Source: Saccharina japonica (lineage: Eukaryota; Sar; Phaeophyceae; Laminariales; Laminariaceae). Taken from it: DNA of 64,000 nt. Below, piece by piece: positions 46,501 through 55,969 of the stretch (position 1 is its first letter; every line of letters starts with the position of its first letter). The DNA is taken from positions 266,295-330,294 of the forward strand of contig MEHQ01001308.1 in NCBI GenBank assembly GCA_008828725.1. The letters run 5' to 3'. Under the pieces are notes generated by a model. The model did no database searches. It worked only from the letters and a program-made list of their open reading frames with translations, and was not told where the DNA came from. Position numbers and translations under genes: made by a program.

Positions 46501-49500
46501 ATGCCCCAGGTGCGCACTGAAACCACAACGGTACGGAAGGTGGAGGCTAAGGAGCCCACCCGCCTAAACTCGCCAAGCATACGCATTCCGGGCACACATA
46601 AAAACGCAACTGGGCACAATCGAACACCCGAATAATCACAGAGCACAATTCGATGCGAGTCGACGAGGGAAGAAAAAGCTGAAGTATTCTCGCGATAAAA
46701 ATGCAAGGCAAGAACCGTGGTGGGGGAGGAGGGAGAGGAGCCTACTTTGTGACCCCGGATCTGAGTTACGACTACTGTATTGCAGGAAGGAGAGAGAAAG
46801 GAAGGGCGAAGATGATAAAAGGAATGGAAAAAAAAAAAAAAACTCCTCGCTCCAGCAGCAACTCCCCACCGCCACCTATCCCGCTCTTCTCCCCGGGCTT
46901 TGCCCCCCAAGGCAAGGCCTTCCCAAGGCAAAACTCACCGCAGCCCCTTCTCCTTCCCCCCCCTCCTCTGGAGGCAGAGGGTTTCCATCTTCGTCGAGAG
47001 GGTCCGAATCGTAGCCGTACTCGCCCAAGAGCCTGGCTCGCTCGGCCTGCTCCTCCGCCGACCTCTTCACGATTTTGTCCGCCTTAGCTTTTCGCTCCTT
47101 GTCCGCCTCTTCTACCTGTCGTCTCTCCTCCTGGTGCCGTGTTGTGACGGTCATGCGGCCGGCGGGCGTGCGGCGCGGTGCGGTGCGGTGCGGTATGCGT
47201 TTATGTTTTCTCCACATTAAAACCGTTCGTTCTATACAGCAGTAGTGGCAAAGTTACGTACAAAACCCGTTTTTAATTTTAATTTATATATTTGACAGAT
47301 AGACACACGCTCCCTATGTTCTACAGCCTCATTATGTGTTCTTCTCATACGGGATCTATATCCTCTGCATGAGGACATATAAAACCCGTAAGTACGCGCG
47401 ATCGAAGTGTATCCCACTCAGCTATGAATAGCAAAAATGAGTTTCGACGAAATCTTCGACCTCACAGCTGTTTTTTTTTTTTTTTTTTTTTATATACCCG
47501 TCGACATTTCATTCCAGCACAACCAGTGTCCGTGCTGATTCTTCATCGTAACAAAGAGACTCGTGCAAGCTCTGCGGTCGCAAAAAAAAAGGGCAATGGT
47601 CATTTGGGGGTATACCCCCTGGTTTTACGGCCATTTGGGGGTAGGGTCAAAATGCGCCCGCGGAACGCGCTCCCGCGGGCCCAAACAGGCCTCAAACGCC
47701 ATTCCGAAGCCCTGGCGAGATGCCCGAAGCCCATGCCCAGCACGCACACAATTTTTTTTTGTTTTTCAGGCACGTCCTTCGGCCTAACGGGACGGCGGCG
47801 CACGAGGGAGCAAACGAAGTCCCCCCTTTGACCACGTCTTGGGGGGGGGATAACCCCACGTACCTACTAAATTTATCTACTCCCCCCGATTGACCACTTT
47901 TTTCCCCCGTTTGACCGAAACCATACCCCCTTTTAACCATCTGTGACAGCTTCAAAAACGACTACAGCAGTACGTATCCGCGTCGTCACCGCCCAACAGC
48001 CCGAACAGACCACGGGGGGACGGAACATCCAGAACTTGAGAGTAGTCGGGATCGTTTGCCTCCCAAGAAATAAATATCGGCACAACTATACAAATCAAAT
48101 CTTTATAGACGATATGAAGATATCGGCTCTTCTGTCTGAGAAAACATGACGGTGATGGGGGAATCAGAACACATACGAGTACGTGTATACTCGGCGTATG
48201 GGTCGTGAGTTGCTGGGTGCTTGGTGCTTGGTGCTTGGTTGCTATGGTGATGGGGGAATCAGAACACATACGTGTATACTCGGCGTATGGGTCGTGGGTT
48301 GCTGGGTGCTTGGTGCTTGGTGCTTGGTTGCTGGGTGATCCTGGTGGTCCTGTACTCGAACACACCAGCATGCCGTCGGGGATGGATACGTTGGGGACAG
48401 GAGGAAAGCACTTCTCAGGAAGACTAACGACCGTCGTTGCGCCTGATGTTGCTCGTGTCCCAAAGACCCCTCCCGTCCAACAACCCAACACCGCGCATCC
48501 ATGACACACAGCACCCAGGAACGAAGCACCAAGCACCAAGCACCCAGCAACTCACGACCCATACGCCGAGTATACACGTACTCGTATGTGTTCTGATTCC
48601 CCCATCACCGTCATGTTTTCTCAGACGAGCCGATATCTTCATATCGTCTATAAAGATTTGATTTGTATAGTTGTGCCGATGATTTATTTCTTGGGAGGCA
48701 AACGATCCCGACTACTCGCAAGTTCTGGATGTTCCGCCCGTGTCTTTCGGGCTGTTGGGCGGTGACGGTGGATACGTACTGCTGTACTGTAGTCGTTTTT
48801 GAAGGCTGTCCAGATGGTCAAAAGGGGGTATGGTTTGGTCAAACGGGGTGAAAAAAGTGGTCAATCGGGGGGAGTAGATAAATTTAGTAGGTACGTGGGG
48901 TTATCCCCCCCCAAAGAGTGGTCAAAGGGGGGACTTCGTTTGCTCCCTCGTGCGCCGCCGTCCCGTTAGGCCGCAAGGACGTGCCTGAAAAACAACAAAA
49001 ATTGTGTGCGTGCTGGGCATGGGCTTCGGGCATCTCGCCAGGGCTTCGGAATGGCGTTTGAGGCCTGTTTGGGCCCGCGGGAGCGCGTTCGCAGGCGCAT
49101 TTTTGACCCTACCCCCGAATGGCCGTAAAACCAGGGGGTATACCCCCAAATGACCATTTCCGCAAAAAAAAAAACTCCGACGCAGAGACACTTGCATGTT
49201 TTGCCGATTCTTCAACCTAACAAGAGAGAGCTACAAGCTCGGTTGTCACAAAAAAACTACGACACAGAGATAGTGCATTGCAATGCAGTAAAGAGAGCAG
49301 ACGATGCAGTGCCATGCCATCGTACCGGATACAACAAGCAGGAAAGCGGAGGCCGCGCGTACGATCCAACGGCATGTACATACCGGTTCGACAAAATACC
49401 CAATAAATCCCGAAACGTCCAAAGAAAAGCGAGAAAACCCCCGTGTTACAGTTCGGTTGAGTGCGGAGGCATCGCGGACGCGCCCCCCCCCCCCCCTCGC

Positions 49501-52500
49501 CCCCCCCATCTTGGTTCGGTTTTCGTTTCTTGGGCAGCAAGCCGTAACTTGTGTATTTGGTGGCCAAGACTTGAATATATTGCTGTGGGTCCAGCGAAAG
49601 TATAGATTTTTCCGCGCCAGCCATGCTCTCGGCAGGTTCTGCCACAAAAGAGTCTCCGTATGGCACGCAGCACGCATGAGGGGTGTCAGCCATGCCATAC
49701 ATACCATATACCTCGGTTCGGACGCAACAGCAGCAGCAGCAGCATCAGCAGAAACGTACAAGCGAAGGCACACGCGCAATCTCCGTAGAGATACAGGCTG
49801 AGCCTGGTTGTTTCGCTCCACTTTAAAGGCCGTCGAAAGCGGTACTCTTGTCGCCACAGCCCACTCCAGGTGCTCTCAACACACAAGCGCCACTAAAGCT
49901 TGCGAGCATTGCCGGGAAAGTTAGAACGCTCACTCTCGAGAGCACCGCCCCTTCCCCTCCCAAAAACCCACCGTGCTCCGTCCCGGCATTGTAGGGATGC
50001 GAGGGTCTATGGTCATACGACTACGGCCATGCGCGACATGAGTACACCCCACCCCCCCCCACCAGAAAATAAATCACTGAATTCGACGCTGGCATCCGTA
50101 TGCAAGAAAATCCGACTCGCAAGCGGTTCTTAGTAGGATGCAGCTCACCCTTCATGCGATTCGCCCAACACCTCACGGCTCTTCGAGCGTTTGGTGCAAG
50201 CAATGTCTGCCTGGTTGGTGAAAACCCAACAATACCTCACGGCGCTTCGCGCTTGGTGCAAGCAATGTCTGCCTGGTTGGTGAAAACCCAACGTGCTCCG
50301 TCCCGGCATTGTAGGGATGCGAGGGTCTATGGTCATATGACTAAGGCAAGCAACAAATGAGTACGCCCCCCCCAGGGTCTATGGTCATACGACTACGGCC
50401 ATGCATGAAAATGAAGTACGCCCCCCCCCCCCCTACGACATCACCCTGATACTCAGTGGAAACCTTTGCGTGCCCCGCCCACCTCCTTCGTGTTGTCCAT
50501 TTTTTTTAGCTTGGCAGCCTTCGCGGCCTCCTCCTTCTCCTTCTCTAGGCCCATCCGCTCGTCCCATCTCTCCTCAAGAGTTCGTCGAAACGCGTCTAGG
50601 CCCGCCTCGTCAAGGCCCTGTTCTCTCACAAGAGACAAACAACAACAAAAAATGAGAGAAGTCACAAGGGGAATGTGTAAGGAGGCATGTATGCTACGGT
50701 TGAGGTGCAACCGATTCTTTTCTTAGGGTCTTCGGTTGAGTAGCTCTATAGTATTAGTGAGTCATTAGTGCTGTTAGTAAGTCATTAGCACTATTAGTAA
50801 GTCATTAGCACTAGTAGTGAGTTATTATAACTATGAGTAAGTAATTAGTACTATTTAGCAAGCCATTGGCACTATTATTAATAGTGAGTCATTAGCACTA
50901 CTAGCAAGTCATTAGTACTATTAGTAAGTCGTTAGTACTATTCGTAAGTCATTCTGGTGTTTTTCTTTTGTTTTTCTTCCAGAACATGCATCCTATGTAT
51001 ACATGTATACCTCTTCCGCTTGCAACGACGAGTTTCGACAAAATCGTCGATCTCACAGCTGTCGCTTTTTTTTTTTTTTTTCTCTATATACCTCTTCCGC
51101 AGCCCCAGAGAGAATCTCGCACACGGAGTCCAGCCTTTCCTCCTGCGGGTTGTCCTCGTCTCCCATGATTCCCGTCACGTACCCCCCATACACCTGTGGC
51201 GGCGTTACAAATTCACGCGCAAGAGAAAAGAGCACCAGGAGCACAGCCAACGGAAGCACTCAGGCGACGCGAAGAAGGTCTCGATAACGGGTAATCTGGG
51301 CTTCTGCACGGCGTGTATTCACTTCGTGAAAACCGAGGCACGAACGAGCAGGCAGGGTTTCTTCCCCCCACCCCCTTTCTTTTTCACAAGCAGTTCTTAG
51401 CAGGATGCATGCAGCTGACCCTTCATGCGACTCGCCGAAAACCTCACGGCGGTTCGCGCTTGGTGCAAAAGCAATGTCTGCCTGGTCGGTGAAAACCCGA
51501 CGTGCTCCGTCCCGGCATCGTAGGGATGCGAGGGTCTATGGTTATGGTCATACGACTACAGCCATGCATGACATGGGGACCCCTCCCCCCCTCTCCCCCC
51601 CATCCCCTCTTTTGGGTACCCTCGCAGGACAGACTTAGCCTGTGCCGCAGCGTCACCGCCCGCGGCGCTACACGTCCGCCTGGATTCGTTGTCGAGTGAT
51701 GTACCTCGTATCATATATATCTACAGCCTCAGATTGTGTCCCCCTCATATGGGATGTACATCCTGCATGAGGACATATAAATACCGTAAGTGCGCGCGAT
51801 CAAAGGTGAGTTTCGACGAAATCCTCGATCTCACAGCTGTGTTTTTTTTTTTTTTTCAAAAATATATCAGGAGGGAAATACAGGGACCGTTTAGATATCA
51901 ATATGGATAACCAAACGGTCCTTACATTTCCGCTCAGGGCGGTATGTCCTTTGGCGTGCCGTAGTCGGTGGCACGGCGCAAAATTATGGAGGGCAACAAC
52001 TCTGGTTTTGGTGTGGCTTTGGCCATGCAGCTCGATCGGGCCGTAACACGAGCGTCGGTGACAACTGATAACCCTTTTTTACTACAGTAGTTAAAAAATA
52101 CTGCGAAAATGACTTGTTCACAGCTATACTACGTTCTGTAATTCCGGGTCGGTTGTCCCGGGATATAATTAGTATTACGAGTTCTTCTGCAAAAATGAGT
52201 TTACTCATAGCTCAAGCTCCAAGTATGCTCTGTCCCAAAAATATTAACTGTTTACATCGCAAAAATGACTTATTTATAGCTCAAATTCTAAGGTTGTCCT
52301 GAAAAACGGGGGTACAACTCAAAAGGGATTCCATTAGCAAAAAAAATATTCCAGCTCTGCAAACCCCTGTGGGGACGTACTACTACAGTTGTGGGGAACG
52401 ATGCCAGGCGTCTGCACCACAGACGAAAAAAAAATACCGGAATTTTCTTCAGCCATCCATCGGCAGCGGCTGATTGATGACTATATATATATATATATAT

Positions 52501-53854
52501 ACCAGGTACACCCCAGCAGTAGAGTGTAGGACACCTACTGTAATAATAAACAGGAAAGCTGGCCCAGGCTGGATTTCTTATTCGAGAGAGGGTGCTTTCT
52601 ACACTAATTCCAAGATAACGACTCTCGAATTTCTTATTTTCCTCTAAAAGCATCAGCCTGCCATTCTCAGTAGCCCGTTTCTTATTGGGTGTCCTGTCGT
52701 GCAATCGACGGCGAACGGTTCCGAGCGGCAAGCAGTGCGTGGCTCGGCCAAAACCACTGTAACTCTTATGTAAAGAAACCGAGAGGCGAGCAGGTGATTG
52801 GGACGGTAACCCGCAATCATCACGGGTAACGGCTGCGGCTGGCTTTATATATACTCTGTGATGGCAAACGCGAGGCAGCTCAGCCGCTCGAGCGAAAAGC
52901 GCGCCGGAAATGTACCGGGGATAGTGCTTGCCGCCCGAGGGAAGGCGGTGCGGGAGTTTTCTTCGGCGACGCGCTTAAAAAAGAGGGAAAACAGAAGCTA
53001 AACTGGCAGAGGGTGTTGAAACTGCGAGAACAATGTTTTATATATATAATACCGCTGCCGTCCCGCGAGAAAAAAACGAAAACAACATGCCGGCAAAGAG
53101 AGCAACACAAAAAAAAAGGCTGCTGTACCAGGTATACACGTGTTACACAGTTTGTGCGATGGAAGTATCAAAGTATCCCACGCAAGCTTGCAAAGATGAG
53201 TTTCGACGAAATCCTCCACCTCTCACAGCTGTTTTTTTTTTTTTTTTTTTTTCTCTAATACATGCACGATGATATTTAGGCTACGTACTGTAGGTCAGGT
53301 ACGTATAATGTAAGATGAGTTTCGACGAAATTCTCGATCTCACAGCTGCATTTTTAGTTTTTCTATACCTGGTATATACATGTACGATGATATTTAGGCT
53401 CTTATGTATTAGAGGTCAGGTACGTGTAATGTAATAGCACATACCAGGGTAGCACGCTTCATAGATTTCAGACGCGAACAAAGGAAAACGGAAAACGGGG
53501 AGGTACATTTCTTAGCGTCGTGCATAGGATTTTCAAGCTCCGTTTGCAAAGTTGACTAGGACCGACAGAGTTACGTTGAACTCAGAAGCTGACCACCAAA
53601 AAGAAAGAAAGTTGAAAAATGCCGTCTTTGGAAAATTCGGGGGGGGGGGGGGGGGCTGGAAATGCTGGTATGCTGCACCTGGTATACTCGTACTGCGCAC
53701 GAGTACGTATGATACGTGTGGTACATGCGTCATTTGTATTTTTTTCGATCAACATTATTTTTTGTGTGGAGATGAGATGCGCTCTACGAGTATTGTTGCC
53801 TGGCTGCTGGCTGCCTGTTGCATATCAAAAACACAAAAGCACTACGTACGAGTA

Positions 53855-53928
<74 letters not shown>

Positions 53929-55039
53929 TTGCTGTTGTTTTCACAGTATCGATAGCACATCGTCAAAATGTTCTTGCCCGTGGTCACACAGGACAGGCTC
54001 CAATTTACTCTGCACTCTGCAGGGAAAGGCCCAGAAGGAAAAAGCGTTAGTGCTACGTACACTACTACTGCTGGTGTTGCTGCCGTGCGATGCGACAGCG
54101 CTGTCGGTCTCCACATATCATGGGAATGTCTCGGGGTCTATGGGAATGACTCAAGGTTATTCCCATAGGTCTTCACGTCTGCGCAAAGGGTCTGCTGTGA
54201 TAGTGAGGTGGTGAGGCCAGCTAGGGGCTCCACCGAACAGGCAAACCGATACAGCTGTACGTAGCGTACTCAGAGGGAGAGAGAGAGAGGGGGAGAGAGG
54301 CGGGAAAAAATACGTCAGCTGTGAGTTTTTCCGATCCGTCGATGCGTCGATGCTCTACTTTCCTCCCTATCTCTCGATTCTCGATTGACTTGGGAATTCG
54401 ACTTTTCGAGGTTGCGCCGCATTTTTGCGGCTGGGAGCCTGTGCCGAGTGCCGAACCTGCGCGCGCTTCGCGCGCAGGTTTGGCAATCGGGAGAGCTGGC
54501 ACACGCACGCAATGAAGCTGTCGAAAGGCGGCGAGAAGGGGGATACCACGCCCACTCGTGTCTAGAGCTGGCCAGGTACTCGAAGCCGCCGATGCTGTGA
54601 CTAGCTGTGAGCAACATCAGCACCAGCAGAAGCACAAGCACTGGAAGATATGTGCTGGTCCACTTTGACGCGATACGTAAGCAAGCGGTGGTACTCTGGT
54701 GTATGGTCTGCACGACAGATGTCCACCTCGAAGGTGGCCTGAGGCGATGAGAGGTTAAACACGTGCTGCGCAAGGGTGCCCTAATCGAGCAAGAGAACGG
54801 TCGCAGGCCTCCGCACCTGCTACGAGTGCCTGTGGCCTGTGGCGTCATTTCAGAATTACACAGCACCTCGGGGGAGTGCCAGAATGTATGAGAAATAAAG
54901 AGGGAAAACGACAGTCTCGAGCGATGATGAACATTCGAGGACGTCGCATGGTACACACCTCTGCATCGAGACCCAACGCGTCCAGCTTTTCCGTCAGCCA
55001 GGATTCGAAGTCCAAGTCACTGCTGCTGTCTGTTGCCAT
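43419..55039 (-). CDS. CCDC43: CCDC43-like coiled-coil protein
   Basis: Six exons on the minus strand (55,039-54,959; 51,193-51,092; 50,617-50,483; 47,130-46,939; 45,910-45,836; 43,556-43,419) join to 240 codons plus stop, close to the roughly 220 residues of animal CCDC43. All junctions are phase 0. Signatures: SWLTEKLDALGLD at 14-26 and VYGGYVTGIMG at 28-38, then LDSVCEIL, LEERW, a Glu/Lys-rich helix with RARLLGEYG, an acidic DSDPLDEDGN patch, and a Lys/Arg-rich coiled-coil tail with TQKGERR. These follow the order in the family. The role is poorly known and I assign none. The ATG at 55,039 is the first in frame. Introns total about 10.9 kb and are full of repeats. The gene diverges from VPS41. 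Confidence 0.85.
44030..44225 (-). repeat. dispersed repeat (gtcccggcattgtagggatg family)
   Basis: Reverse copy in CCDC43 intron 5. Plus-strand copies lie at about 49,968-50,165 and 50,210-50,405 (intron 3) and 51,385-51,575 (intron 1). Shared text: gcaagcaatgtctgcctgg, gtgctccgtcccggcat, and gtcatacgactacggccatg. Confidence 0.8.
45108..45225. repeat. 59-bp tandem duplication in CCDC43 intron 5
   Basis: tctaatgacgttttcatcca occurs at 45,107 and 45,166, each followed by cttttcatagtactgg-accacacg. Telomere-like ggggttagggatagggttag lies just to the left (about 45,076-45,095). Confidence 0.8.
45480..45545 (+). repeat. tRNA-like B-box segment (possible SINE piece)
   Basis: The phrase gtcgtaggttcgagcccccc resembles a tRNA T-arm and there is an A-box-like ggttcagccaagagcac about 70 bp upstream. 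The stem does not pair well and acceptor ends are missing, so it is not an intact tRNA. Confidence 0.25.
45836..45910 (-). CDS. CCDC43: CCDC43 exon 5
   Basis: 25 codons, acceptor cgtccag|gcg, donor gccaag|gtgggg. It encodes AKDTLGDAYGKNLNKEVVRQ and the start of the tail coiled coil. Confidence 0.8.
46091..46185. repeat. 36-bp-arm inverted repeat in CCDC43 intron 4
   Basis: CGCTTTTCATTGGTCAACAC... at 46,091-46,126 pairs almost perfectly with 46,150-46,185 around a centre of about 23 bp. A weaker aattcaaatt / aaattgaatt pairing continues outside. It is probably a small MITE. Confidence 0.8.
46291..46475 (+). mobile_element. MITE copy in CCDC43 intron 4 (CAGGACACC family)
   Basis: Ends cagaacacc and ggtgtcttg are diverged versions of the family ends; the inner order (aagaaac-caggctgagatttg, gtagaa-gcaccc, cccagcctgg) matches the copy at 35,892-36,064. 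Confidence 0.65.
46939..47130 (-). CDS. CCDC43: CCDC43 exon 4
   Basis: 64 codons with a strong donor gctgcg|gtgagt. The acceptor chosen is ggcaccag|gag; a second AG 15 bases further (gacgacag|gta) would remove five residues and also keeps phase, so the 5' end is uncertain by that much. Confidence 0.8.
47400..47490 (+). repeat. dispersed gagtttcgacgaaatc repeat, copy 1 of 5
   Basis: The phrase gagtttcgacgaaatc-tcga-ctcacagctgt ends in a T-run of about 20. Other copies lie near 51,030, 51,806, 53,194 and 53,313, all on the plus strand. The copies at 47.3 and 51.7 kb share a longer left part (ctgcatgaggacatata). Confidence 0.75.
47591..49161. mobile_element. 1.57-kb near-palindrome, Mutator-like non-autonomous element
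   Basis: Two arms of about 650 bp (47,591-48,240 and 48,520-49,161) are close reverse complements around a centre of about 280 bp. The outer ends share atggtcatttgggggtatac. An 11-base GCAAAAAAAAA flanks both sides (47,580-47,590 and 49,162-49,172), which fits the 9-11-bp target duplication of Mutator-like elements, though the A-run makes the exact length unsure. One 95-bp stretch of the left arm is repeated again in the centre. No transposase is seen. It lies in intron 3 of CCDC43. Confidence 0.75.
50483..50617 (-). CDS. CCDC43: CCDC43 exon 3
   Basis: 45 codons. The acceptor is gaacag|ggcctt, the only nearby AG that keeps phase 0. The donor chosen is aaggag|gtgggc; a later gcaaag|gtttcc donor would shift the phase or add residues and fits less well. 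Confidence 0.7.
50755..50955. repeat. minisatellite, about 21 bp (agtcattagcactattagta)
   Basis: About nine or ten degenerate units of agtcattagcactattagta fill this part of CCDC43 intron 2. Confidence 0.85.
51028..51082 (+). repeat. gagtttcgacgaaatc repeat, copy 2
   Basis: It ends about ten bases from the exon 2 donor of CCDC43, so its T-run (an A-run in the transcript) lies just inside intron 2. Confidence 0.75.
51092..51193 (-). CDS. CCDC43: CCDC43 exon 2
   Basis: 34 codons. The acceptor is cgccacag|gtgtat and the donor gaagag|gtatat. The strongest family match, VYGGYVTGIMG, starts right at the acceptor. Confidence 0.85.
51715..51858 (+). repeat. gagtttcgacgaaatc repeat, copy 3 (long form)
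   Basis: The left part cctgcatgaggacatataaa and the core match the copy at 47.3-47.5 kb; it ends in a T-run. Confidence 0.75.
52528..52697 (-). mobile_element. MITE copy in CCDC43 intron 1 (CAGGACACC family)
   Basis: Ends taggacacc and ggtgtcctg pair; on the minus strand the inner order matches the copy at 35,892-36,064 (caataagaaac, gtgtagaaagcaccctctc). Confidence 0.75.
53194..53365 (+). repeat. gagtttcgacgaaatc repeat, copies 4 and 5
   Basis: Two copies lie about 120 bp apart, the first with a T-run of about 22. Both are followed by tacatg(t/c)acgatgatatttagg. Confidence 0.75.
53856..53925. repeat. pure GCT/CTG run, about 23 units, in CCDC43 intron 1
   Basis: Uninterrupted GCT for 70 bases, then GTT-interrupted units to about 53,938. 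In the CCDC43 transcript it reads as CAG. The 220-codon plus frame across it is a by-product. Confidence 0.95.
54451..54483. repeat. GC-rich perfect hairpin in CCDC43 intron 1
   Basis: AACCTGCGCGCG-ctt-CGCGCGCAGGTT is a perfect 12-bp stem with a three-base loop, and flanking bases extend it by three pairs with one wobble. Confidence 0.85.
54959..55039 (-). CDS. CCDC43: CCDC43 exon 1
   Basis: 27 codons from ATG. The donor is gcagag|gtgtgt. It encodes the acidic start and the SWLTEKLDALGLD helix. Confidence 0.8.
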
Positions 55040-55702
55040 CTCGTCAGAGTGGGCTCGTCTTCTTATCAAGTGGGAATGGGGTTGTGGTTGGGTTTTGGTC
55101 CAGTATCGCTGCGGGCTGCTCGTGCTGTGCCAGAAAAATGTGCTCTTGAAAGCAGCAGGATTCCCCGCATACCAAAACGCCTAAAAAAACACTATAAAGC
55201 CTCGCGACGCCAAGACTGCTCAGCCTGCAGCCTGCAACCTGCAGCCTGCAGCCTGCTGCATAGGTTAGGGGCTCGGAGCCTTGGGATTATTTCGGAAGAA
55301 ATCAGTAGAGGTTTGCTGAGTATCGGTTGCTGTACGATTTGCGCCCTACAAATTCGTACAGCAGGCGAAACACAGCGAACAAGTCCGACCTTCTTCCAAA
55401 TTGAACCTGATCACCTGAACCTGCTGCGCACAGCTTCTGTTGTTCTGCAGCCTGGACCAACAGGCTGAGCTACGACACAGCAGCACGGCAGTAGCACGAG
55501 GCAATACCCCTGTGCTGCTGCACCCCCCTGCCACGGATTCGTTGCATTTTAACCGCCTCAGCCATTCCTCTGGCTGTATAGTGGTCACCGACAAGTGAGG
55601 AACAGCGCATTGCCTTTGCTTTTTTGAATAGTCAAGACTCCCTGCACTGCTCCACCTGCGTCGACGAGAAGAACCCCCTCTACTCCTCGCCACGAGGCAT
55701 CG
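55040..55702. promoter_or_regulatory. shared upstream region of CCDC43 and VPS41
   Basis: The 663 bases between the two start codons must hold both promoters and 5' untranslated regions. A run of ctgcagcctgcaacctgcag-type repeats lies at about 55,230-55,258. I see no convincing TATA box; the exact start sites cannot be read. Confidence 0.6.
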
Positions 55703-55969
55703 ATGCAGCCCCGAGCGGACGACCTGCAAGCCAACGAGGAGGCCCAACAGCAGCAGCAGCAACAGCAACAGCGAGAAGAAAGGGGCGCCATGAACGGAGT
55801 CAGCGGCAGCGCGGGACAGGGAGGAGGAGCTCAAGACGATGAGCCCGTGCTCAAGTACCAGAGGATGGGGGCGGACGTGGGCAAGCTGCTGGTGTCTCAG
55901 GGGGAGGGCGAGGATTCTCGGGAGAAGAAAGAGACTGTCGTGAGGATGGCTGTGCACGATTCGCACTTG
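55703..55969 (+). CDS. VPS41: VPS41 exon 1
   Basis: 89 codons from ATG; donor cacttg|gtgaga. Nine Gln at 15-23 come from CAG/CAA. A second in-frame ATG at codon 30 is possible, but both precede the conserved part (EPVLKYQRMG). Confidence 0.85.

Noticed and set aside
53552-54214. 220-codon plus frame with a poly-Cys run
   Set aside because: Translation of the CTG run inside a CCDC43 intron, without family similarity.
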